DNA of 37,557 nt from Gemmatimonadota bacterium. Its GTDB lineage: Bacteria > Gemmatimonadota > Gemmatimonadetes > Longimicrobiales > Gaopeijiaceae. Under the pieces are notes generated by a model that was not told the origin of the DNA, ran no database searches, and was given only the letters and a program-made list of their open reading frames with translations. Positions 22,376 through 28,657 of the stretch are shown here, piece after piece. The stretch lies in the NCBI GenBank assembly GCA_022563405.1, contig JADFNK010000018.1, positions 1 to 37,557 on the forward strand, written 5' to 3'. Position 1 is the first letter of the stretch. Every line of letters starts with the position of its first letter. The position numbers and the translations under genes are program-made.

Positions 22376-23035
22376 TCACAGATAACACGTCAAGCGTGTG
22401 CCATCGGGCGTGGAAACCAACATGTGGCCCGGTGGCACGGGGAAGATGTTGGCGAAGAGAGAACGCTCCTCGTTGGGGAAGGCCTGAAGCGCGCCGTTGA
22501 CTCCGTGTGTGTCCCCACCTTGTGCGACACCGGCCGCGAACAACGCCTTCGCCTCGGACGCGAGGTAGAGGATACCGTTCGACTGATGGTAACAAAGCGG
22601 CTTCAGACCGGAACGATCACGGGCTGCGAAGAGCGTCTTCTCATCCTCGTCCCAGATCGCGAATGAAAACCGCCCGCGCAGATGTTCGAGGCACTCCGAG
22701 CCCATGTCTTCGTAGAGGTGCAAGGCGATTTCATTGTCTTGGTGCGTACGGAAGCGGTGCCCTTGCATCTCCAGCGACATCCGGATCTCCTCGCACTCGC
22801 GAAACTCGGCGCTGGCAACGATCCAACTTCGTCCATCTTCGCTCGCGATCGGCTGTGTGCCTCCCACATCGTCGATGATAGCGAGTCGCGTATGCCCCAG
22901 GCCGACGGCTCCGCAGCCCGAGACCCAAGTTTGCTGATCGTCAGGTCCACCATGGCGCAACGCGATCGTCGCCCGCCGCAGCGCCTCCTCGGGAATGGCC
23001 CCCCGCGTGGATCTGATTGCTACGATGCCACACAT
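22376..23035 (-). CDS. Glutamine amidotransferase domain only (truncated, degenerate AsnB-like)
   Basis: The protein begins MCGIVAI with the catalytic Cys of class II amidotransferases (Cys2) and continues with the N-terminal half of asparagine synthetase (LRHGGPDD, GHTRLAIID, the DNE motif, FSFAIWDEDEKTLFAARD). It stops after 219 residues at TPDGTRLTCYL; the ~380-residue ATP-dependent synthetase domain is absent and no trace of it was seen downstream. The glutamine pocket is also altered: the usual Asn-Gly of the oxyanion hole is Ser-Ala (75-76), although Cys2 and the Arg and Asp of the pocket remain. The ATG at 23035 with GGAGAGG upstream is chosen; the open frame to 23209 is repeat-rich. 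It may be a decayed gene or a repurposed single domain. Confidence 0.75.
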   Translation of the reverse strand: MCGIVAIRSTRGAIPEEALRRATIALRHGGPDDQQTWVSGCGAVGLGHTRLAIIDDVGGTQPIASEDGRSWIVASAEFRECEEIRMSLEMQGHRFRTHQDNEIALHLYEDMGSECLEHLRGRFSFAIWDEDEKTLFAARDRSGLKPLCYHQSNGILYLASEAKALFAAGVAQGGDTHGVNGALQAFPNEERSLFANIFPVPPGHMLVSTPDGTRLTCYL

Positions 23036-23086
23036 GAGACCTCTCCAGCCAAGTCCAATCCGACCAACTCCAACCCGACGACACCA

Positions 23087-23134
23087 GCCAGGATGCGGAA
23101 GCCGTTCACAGCCAGGACGCGGAAGACGTCCACA
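23087..23134. repeat. 24-bp tandem repeat, two copies
   Basis: Units 23087-23110 and 23111-23134 start GCCAGGA(T/C)GCGGAAG and differ at only a few positions. They lie upstream of the amidotransferase stub in a 273-base gap, which otherwise holds only the short direct repeat at 23246-23276. Confidence 0.8.
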
Positions 23135-23245
23135 GACGAGGCAAGCATTGGTCCCTCCACTCGGGGGTTTCGGCGGTCGCGGTGAGTCGTCGACCGACCA
23201 ACTCCCCAACGTTAGGTCGTCAGCGGGGGCAAACGCATACGTCGA

Positions 23246-23276
23246 ATGACGTAGTCGGGGGCTCGGGATGACGTAG
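23246..23276. repeat. Direct repeat ATGACGTAG, 22 bases apart
   Basis: ATGACGTAG occurs at 23246-23254 and 23268-23276, two helical turns apart, on the 3' side of the DCC gene and upstream of the amidotransferase stub. It could be an operator for a dimeric regulator, but nothing else supports this. Confidence 0.3.
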
Positions 23277-23308
23277 ACAGGAGGGTGATCTAAAAGGGGG
23301 CCGATCGA

Positions 23309-23752
23309 TCAAACTTGGGTGGGCGCCCGGGGCTCGTCAGCGTCCAGGAAGCGCGCGGCGACCTCGGGCGTCGGGGTCATGCAGGTGTCTCGGCGACCGA
23401 ACCAACGGTAGCGGTTACGCGCAACCATGTTGTAGACGGCGTCCCGGATTGGACGGGGTAGAACGACTCCCAGCCGGAGTAGCAGGAACCAAGAGTCCAG
23501 CCCGCGCAGAATCCGGAGGGCCGCCGCCGAACGGACGTGGACGCCGTCTGAGTCGAGGAGGACGATGCTGTCCGGCAGCGCATCGATCTCGTTCGGGTCC
23601 ATGACCTTCCCCAACTCTCGGCGCGCGGCGTCCGACTGGAGGGAGGCGAAATCGAATCGTCCCTCTTTGTCGCGCTCGATCACCCACTGGACGGCCGAGT
23701 TACAGAGGTTGCAGACACCGTCGAAGAGGATGACGGGCCGCTTGGGGGCCAT
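23309..23752 (-). CDS. Thiol-disulfide oxidoreductase, DCC family (DUF393)
   Basis: The N-terminal ILFDGVCNLCNSAVQWVIERD carries the DxxxCxxC signature that names the family, followed by FDFASLQSDAARR and LPDSIVLLDSDGVHVRSAAALRIL. Members have a thioredoxin-like fold and are thought to act on disulfides; a specific substrate is unknown. Its 147 residues are typical. The start ATG is only 7 bases after a strong hairpin (23760-23784) that overlaps the preceding stop codon, and no ribosome site is visible outside it. Confidence 0.88.
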   Translation of the reverse strand: MAPKRPVILFDGVCNLCNSAVQWVIERDKEGRFDFASLQSDAARRELGKVMDPNEIDALPDSIVLLDSDGVHVRSAAALRILRGLDSWFLLLRLGVVLPRPIRDAVYNMVARNRYRWFGRRDTCMTPTPEVAARFLDADEPRAPTQV

Positions 23753-23759
23753 GGGAGCT

Positions 23760-23784
23760 AGAAGGCTCTTGAAAAGAGCCTTCT
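23760..23784. terminator. 11-bp hairpin between PEBP stop and DCC start
   Basis: AGAAGGCTCTT (23760-23770) pairs perfectly with AAGAGCCTTCT (23774-23784) across a GAA loop. It includes the last base of the PEBP stop codon (23786-23784) and ends 7 bases before the DCC start codon. There is no T-run after it on the minus strand, so it could terminate weakly, protect the 3' end or hide the DCC start. Confidence 0.55.
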
Positions 23785-24362
23785 TACCGCTCCCTCTCGA
23801 AGATTCCCGTCACTTGACCCTCGCCGATGATATGGCCCTCGATGGCTGACATCACCGCATCCCGGCCCAGCCCCGCGGCAAGCTCGAGGTCGGTGTCCAG
23901 GGCATAGACCGAAAAGACGTAGTGGTGGACTCCGGCTCCAGCCGGGGGTCGTGGACCGAAGTACCCTGGGTTCCTCATTCCCATCACTCCCTGGGTGGTG
24001 CCGGCGACGTCCGCAGGTCCGGTGAGGGTCGGTGTGTCCGAGCTGATGCCTTCGGGAAGGCCCGTGGCAGTCCCGGGGATGTTGTAGATGACCCAGTGAA
24101 CGAACCCGTTTGGCATGGGCACGTCGGTGTCGGTGAGCACGAGTGCGAAGGCTTCTGTACCCTCGGGGGCCCCGCTCCACGTGATCCCTGGCGAGAGGTT
24201 GTCACCGTAGGCAGAATTTCGGATTGGGATCGCCTCACCGTTCGCGAACGCCGCACTTCCGACGGTAAGCTCGGCGACTTGCGCCTCGACCGGGGCCGCG
24301 GGAAGAGCCAGCACGACAGGGCTCAAGACCGCGAAGAGCGAGAGTATCTGTTTGACTAACAT
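23784..24362 (-). CDS. Secreted YbhB/YbcL-type PEBP-fold protein
   Basis: The phosphatidylethanolamine-binding fold is shown by LSPGITWSGAPEGTEAFALVLTDTDVPMPNGFVHWVIYNIP and, later, AGVHHYVFSVYALD; these two form the anion-binding pocket. The start at 24362 (MLVKQILSLFAVLSPVVLALPAAPVEAQ) gives a signal peptide cleaved after a short hydrophobic core, so it is exported. The longer open frame to 24488 has no family likeness. It is 192 residues. The function in bacteria is unclear. A divergent secreted-protein gene starts 129 bases away, so they may share a regulatory region. Confidence 0.88.
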   Translation of the reverse strand: MLVKQILSLFAVLSPVVLALPAAPVEAQVAELTVGSAAFANGEAIPIRNSAYGDNLSPGITWSGAPEGTEAFALVLTDTDVPMPNGFVHWVIYNIPGTATGLPEGISSDTPTLTGPADVAGTTQGVMGMRNPGYFGPRPPAGAGVHHYVFSVYALDTDLELAAGLGRDAVMSAIEGHIIGEGQVTGIFERER

Positions 24363-24491
24363 CTGAAGTTGGGTTCCTTTCGACTCCGGGACGCTGAGTT
24401 CCGGGGCCCGCACGCGATGGGCGTACCCCGGATCGATGCCACGCCCACGAAGACACAGAAGGCTATGCGAACGTCGAATGAGGATCAACTA

Positions 24492-24932
24492 ATGAAAAGC
24501 ACGCTTCTTCATGTACGTCGCCTGGCGGTGGCCGGAGCACTGTTGGTAGCTGTCGTTTCCCCGCGGGCTGCGTCCGCCCAATCCGAGCTCGACGCCAGCG
24601 AGGCTTCGGCATTCATGGGAGAGTGGAACATCTCGTTCCAGTCGGATTTCGGTCCGGTCGAATTTTCACTCGAGCTCACGGACCAAGGCGGTAAGGTCGC
24701 CGCCAAGGTCGGATTACCCGACTTCGACGGTTCGGGTCCGGGTGATCCGGTTGACGTGACCGACCTCAGGCGGTCCGGCGAGGGCCTCGTCCTGTCCTAC
24801 GAGTTCGACGCCCAGGGGAACCTGGTGCCTGTGTCCTTGACGCTGACCCCCGACGGTGAGGGTCTTGCGGCCGTATTCGATCTGGCCGGTGGAGCGTTCA
24901 GCCTCAGCGGGACCGGGACCCGGGCGAACTGA
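24492..24932 (+). CDS. Small secreted protein of unknown function
   Basis: The ATG at 24492 is eight bases after GAGG and gives a signal peptide (MKSTLLHVRRLAVAGALLVA then a small-residue cleavage site near ASAQ). The mature ~115 residues are rich in beta-strand-like alternation, such as GEWNISFQSDFGPVEFSLELTDQGGKVAAKVG and NLVPVSLTLTPDGEGLAAVFDLAGGAFSLSGT, like a lipocalin-type barrel. No Cys and no catalytic motif. Upstream ATGs in the frame lack signal peptides and were rejected. Divergent from the PEBP gene. Confidence 0.75.
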   Translation: MKSTLLHVRRLAVAGALLVAVVSPRAASAQSELDASEASAFMGEWNISFQSDFGPVEFSLELTDQGGKVAAKVGLPDFDGSGPGDPVDVTDLRRSGEGLVLSYEFDAQGNLVPVSLTLTPDGEGLAAVFDLAGGAFSLSGTGTRAN

Positions 24933-24934
24933 CT

Positions 24935-24948
24935 CCCACCGAGGTGGG
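24935..24948. terminator. Short hairpin between convergent genes
   Basis: CCCACC (24935-24940) pairs with GGTGGG (24943-24948) right after the stop of the secreted-protein gene and 28 bases before the stop of the convergent TPR gene. No T-run, so termination activity is uncertain. Confidence 0.3.
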
Positions 24949-24975
24949 CTGATCGGGATTCGACGTGGCGTACCG

Positions 24976-25857
24976 TCAGCCCTCCTCGCGGATGCGTTCT
25001 TTGATCTCGGCGAGCTCTCGACGGGCCCACTCCCCGTGTTCCCCCTCGGGCTGGCCGTCCAGGTAGCGGACGAGATCCGGAGCGGCCCTCGCGGAATTTC
25101 CGAGGTGCGTCGAAGATATCTCGTGGATTTCCCTGACGGCCAGGGCCTCTGCCAGGGGGGTGAACCGCGCCACACCCAAGGCCCTGCGTAGGACGTCGAT
25201 GGCCTCTTCGTGGAGGCCCGCACGAATCCGGATCCCTGCGAGCCGAAGGTAGGGCTCGGGATCTCGCCGGTTCATCATGATGGCCTCCTTGTAGATCTCC
25301 ACCGCACCGTCGATGTCTCCTCGTTTCTCCAGCGCCTGGGGGTAGGAGTGGTCCAGGTTTCGAGCGCCGGACAAGCCGCCGCCGGTGCCCAGGAGGCTCG
25401 CAATATGGTCCGCGGCTGAACCGAACACGATGTACTCCCACCCGAGGCTATAGAGCGCTCCCACACCGATGGCGAGGGCCACCGCCGGGACGACCGGTGC
25501 GCCGAGCACGCTGGTGAAGAGGAAGATGAGACCGCCGACCACACCTACCTCCCACGCCAGGGCCGCCACGGCACCAAGCCCTAGCCCAACGCGGTCGGCG
25601 ATCGACGCCACGACCGGAAGGAGCCTCTGCTCGAGGTAGAAGAAGGCCCCGAAGGCCGTCGCCCCCAGGACGCTCCAAAGTAGCGTGGACCCCTCGGCCA
25701 TGGCCGGAGCGGAAAAGAACCCCCAGGTCAGCCCGGCCAGGAGGACGAAAGGCATGCTCAGGAAGAGCTGGGTGCGGCGCCGAGCCTTGTAGGCGGCGCT
25801 TTCCGTCCAGAGAGGGCGGAGGACCAGGTTCTTGAGGCGGGTGACGAGGGCTTTCAT
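24976..25857 (-). CDS. Membrane protein with C-terminal TPR repeats
   Basis: The first half has about four membrane helices (residues ~30-50, 58-77, 90-118 and 122-140; for example LFLSMPFVLLAGLTWGFF). The second half is a tetratricopeptide region: YPQALEKRGDIDGAVEIYKEAIMMNRRDPEPYLRLAGIRIRAGLHEEAIDVLRRAL fits two consecutive TPR units, and a charged helix ends the protein. TPR domains bind partner proteins, so this may be a membrane scaffold. It lies 60 bases after the ABC ATPase gene on the same strand. 293 residues; no enzyme motif. Confidence 0.8.
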   Translation of the reverse strand: MKALVTRLKNLVLRPLWTESAAYKARRRTQLFLSMPFVLLAGLTWGFFSAPAMAEGSTLLWSVLGATAFGAFFYLEQRLLPVVASIADRVGLGLGAVAALAWEVGVVGGLIFLFTSVLGAPVVPAVALAIGVGALYSLGWEYIVFGSAADHIASLLGTGGGLSGARNLDHSYPQALEKRGDIDGAVEIYKEAIMMNRRDPEPYLRLAGIRIRAGLHEEAIDVLRRALGVARFTPLAEALAVREIHEISSTHLGNSARAAPDLVRYLDGQPEGEHGEWARRELAEIKERIREEG

Positions 25858-25917
25858 AGAAGGCTTTTAAAGAAGTCCTAGTCATTCAATACCAGGCCAC
25901 CAGTCCAGAGGCAACGC

Positions 25918-26640
25918 TTAAATCTCCCCGAATTCGGACCCGAGGTACTCGCGCCGGAACTGGGAGTGCGCCAATGCATCGGTCGGCGTACCGAGGTGGT
26001 GGGTTGTTCCGGCAACACACCAGATGATCGCGTCGGAGATACTGAGAAGAACCCGGGCGTCGTGCCCCGATGTGATGACCGCGGTACCTCTTTCAGCCAA
26101 GGTCCGTAGGGAGTTGGCGAGGTCCTCCTGATTTTGCGGTGAAAGTCGGACCAACGGCTCATCCACGATCAACACCTTCGGGGCTCGAGCCAAAGCCAGG
26201 GCGAGTGAGACGCGCATACGCTCTCCGCCTGACAGGGATCGCACTGTCTGATCCAACAGGGCCTCTATTCCCATCTCCGATATCGCTTCGTCGATCCCAG
26301 CCGAGCCGAATGTGGTGGCGAGGGCCTTCAGATGGTCTCGCACGCGATAGGCCGGTGATACCAGTTGCGCCTGTGGCACGTACATCAGCCCCGAGCGGGC
26401 CAGGCGGGCGAGGGAGTGATGTTCTTTGACGTCACCGAACAGAGAAATGACCCCGTAGTCGGCGCGGAGGACGCCGGCCGCGATCTTCATGAGTGTGGTC
26501 TTCCCGGCTCCATTGCGGCCCAGGAGGGTCGTGACCTTACCCGACTCGCCCCACATCGAGGCGGACTTCAGAACTTCCACGCGCCCAAAGGACTTCCCGA
26601 TCCCCTCCGCGCGGAGCGCGTACTCGGTGCCGGGAGTCAT
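25918..26640 (-). CDS. ABC transporter ATP-binding protein
   Basis: All nucleotide-binding motifs are present: Walker A LLGRNGAGKTTL, Q-loop YVPQAQLV, signature LSGGERMRVSLALA, Walker B KVLIVDEPLVRLSP and switch His in TSGHDARV. At 240 residues it has the usual length for a single ATPase subunit, near the LivF/LptB type in layout. The D-loop (VRLSPQ) is unlike the usual SALD or GLD form. The ATG at 26640 lies four bases after the small membrane gene. No full-length permease is adjacent, so its partner is either the small membrane protein, the TPR protein or encoded elsewhere. Confidence 0.9.
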   Translation of the reverse strand: MTPGTEYALRAEGIGKSFGRVEVLKSASMWGESGKVTTLLGRNGAGKTTLMKIAAGVLRADYGVISLFGDVKEHHSLARLARSGLMYVPQAQLVSPAYRVRDHLKALATTFGSAGIDEAISEMGIEALLDQTVRSLSGGERMRVSLALALARAPKVLIVDEPLVRLSPQNQEDLANSLRTLAERGTAVITSGHDARVLLSISDAIIWCVAGTTHHLGTPTDALAHSQFRREYLGSEFGEI

Positions 26641-26644
26641 CCTT

Positions 26645-26992
26645 CTAACCGACGGCCGCTCTCAGGCCGGCCTCCAAGACGAGGCATTCAGCGACGACCA
26701 CCAGCGCGATCTTGCGAGACGAATGTCCGAGGTTCGCCAGGAAGACGATTTCGGATCTCCTCCCCATCTCCAACCGGACGGCCAGGACGATCACCACGAT
26801 CAAGAAAAGCGTGCCGACTGGATTGGCGATCAGAGACTGGGGGAGGTCAGATTCCATCATCGTCTGGGCCCCATAACTCGTGGCTGCGTGAAGAAACAGC
26901 CAGAGGACCAAGACGCGTATCACGATGGCGTCCAAAAACGGCCTCGGAGGCAGTATGCGGTTCAATCGTACCTCGCCAGTAGACTCATCCAA
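26645..26992 (-). CDS. Small membrane protein, partner of the ABC ATPase
   Basis: A 115-residue ORF with two hydrophobic helices (FLDAIVIRVLVLWLFLHAA, VGTLFLIVVIVLAVRLEM) and a third amphipathic-hydrophobic stretch near the end (IALVVVAECLVLEAGL). No family is recognised. Its stop is four bases from the ATPase start, so the two are coupled. The apparent start is a TTG at 26992 without a clear ribosome site; the true start may be a few codons in. It is too small for an ordinary ABC permease, although it could form an oligomer or act as an anchor. Confidence 0.6.
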   Translation of the reverse strand: MDESTGEVRLNRILPPRPFLDAIVIRVLVLWLFLHAATSYGAQTMMESDLPQSLIANPVGTLFLIVVIVLAVRLEMGRRSEIVFLANLGHSSRKIALVVVAECLVLEAGLRAAVG

Positions 26993-27071
26993 CCGTCACC
27001 AACCCCTCCGCTAAACCCCCCAGCCAACCTCGGCCAAACTCTCAGCCAGGTCCTTGCGAATCCTGGCGCCT

Positions 27072-28487
27072 CTAGGAGAAATCCACCCCGAAGAACATCA
27101 CCGCGATCAGGATGGCCGCCACCGCGACCGGCGCGACGAAGCGCATGAAGAACCGCCAGGCTCCGTAGTGGAACCAACGGGGCTGCGTTCCGTCTACGAG
27201 CTCAGACCGCGTGATCTCGCGGGAAATGACCCAGCCAGCGGCGAGGGTGATGCCCAGTCCGCCGGTGGGCAACATCCAGTTCGATACGAAGTGGTCGGCC
27301 ATACCGAACCAGCCGACCTTTCCTCCGAAGAACATGTCACCCAAAGCCCCACCGAGCTGAAGGTCGGTGATGGCCGGGACGGCCCCGAATGACATGGCCG
27401 CCAGAATCGTGAAGAGGAAGATCGTCCCGCCGCACATCAGCGTCGCCTTTTGGCGGGTGATTCCGTGGTTGTCGATGACGTAGCTGGCCACGACCTCGAG
27501 GAGAGAAATGGTCGAGGTCAGCGCAGCGAGGGCTACGAGTACGTAGAAGAGCGGGCCCAACACCCGCCCGAACGGAACCTCGGTAAAGAAGAGCTCCGGG
27601 AGCGAGATGAAGAGCATTCCCACCGTGCCCGTGCCGCTGACCTGCTGATCCATGCCCGGCACGCTGAAGATTACCGAGAACATGACGACCGTTGCGATGA
27701 TCGCGATGAGAGTGTCTAGCGCGACGATGATCGCCGACGCCTTCACGATGGACTGGCTCTTCGAGATGTAAGAGCCATAGGTGACCATCGCACCCATACC
27801 CAGCGAGAGCGTGAAGAACGAGTGCCCGAGGGCCTCGAGCACGCTCGCACGATCCAGGCCCGCGAAGTTCGGTCGGAAGATGAATCTCAGCGCCTCACCG
27901 GACCCACTCATTCCCAGCGCGGAAATGAGGAGCAACAACAGAATTCCGAACAGGACGGGCAGGAAGAGTTTGGCGATCCGTTCGATGCCCTTCTGGACGC
28001 CGAAGTACACGATGGAGACTGTCGCGATACTAAACGCCAAAGAGATGCCGAGCTGAAGCGCTCCGTTCCCCGACTGGGCGGCAAAGAGCTCTCCCATATT
28101 GGCGTCAGCGGGGAACCCACTGATCATCCAGGACGACGACTTCGCGAAGTAGAAGAGAGACCACCCCGCGATCACCGTGTAGTAGCTGAGCAGCACGAAC
28201 CCGCACAGCACCCCCCAAAGGCCGAGCCATCCCCATGCCGGACCGACGACATCCTTCAGTGCGCCGACCACGCTCTTCTGGCTCTTCCGGCCGATCAGCA
28301 ACTCGGCCATCATGATCGGCAGGCCCACGGCCGCGATACACACCAGGTAGACGAGCACGAACGCGCCACCCCCGTTCTCCCACGTGATGAACGGGAATTT
28401 CCACAAGTTTCCCAACCCGATGGCGCTACCGGTCGCCGCCAGGATGAAGCCCATGTTGGAACTCCAGTTTTCGCGGGGCTGGCTCAT
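27072..28487 (-). CDS. Sodium-dependent amino-acid-type transporter (NSS/SNF family)
   Basis: The N-terminus MSQPRENWSSNMGFILAATGSAIGLGNLWKFPFITWENGGGAFVLVYL is the hallmark of the neurotransmitter:sodium symporter family, with the residues that bind sodium and substrate in the unwound first helix. About twelve helices follow, in 471 residues. The frame is open to 28547, but the ATG at 28487 has GGAG eight bases upstream and begins the family's N-terminus. Bacterial members carry amino acids with sodium; the substrate is not predictable. Divergent from the PIG-L gene. Confidence 0.93.
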   Translation of the reverse strand: MSQPRENWSSNMGFILAATGSAIGLGNLWKFPFITWENGGGAFVLVYLVCIAAVGLPIMMAELLIGRKSQKSVVGALKDVVGPAWGWLGLWGVLCGFVLLSYYTVIAGWSLFYFAKSSSWMISGFPADANMGELFAAQSGNGALQLGISLAFSIATVSIVYFGVQKGIERIAKLFLPVLFGILLLLLISALGMSGSGEALRFIFRPNFAGLDRASVLEALGHSFFTLSLGMGAMVTYGSYISKSQSIVKASAIIVALDTLIAIIATVVMFSVIFSVPGMDQQVSGTGTVGMLFISLPELFFTEVPFGRVLGPLFYVLVALAALTSTISLLEVVASYVIDNHGITRQKATLMCGGTIFLFTILAAMSFGAVPAITDLQLGGALGDMFFGGKVGWFGMADHFVSNWMLPTGGLGITLAAGWVISREITRSELVDGTQPRWFHYGAWRFFMRFVAPVAVAAILIAVMFFGVDFS

Positions 28488-28657
28488 CGATTTCGCTCCG
28501 TTATCAAGAAGTGGACGCAGGAGAACCGCGGCCCTGGTAGAATTCAAGATTCGGGGCCAACATATCGACGCCGTTGAACTTCGGACAAGCGAATCAGGTA
28601 GACTCCTTCAACAGCCTTCTGATTTCCCGTTCTCGGTGTTGGAGGTACGTTCGATCC

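Noticed and set aside
23036-23209. Extending the amidotransferase upstream to 23209
   Set aside because: Catalytic Cys must be residue 2 after Met removal; the upstream part is translated tandem repeat.
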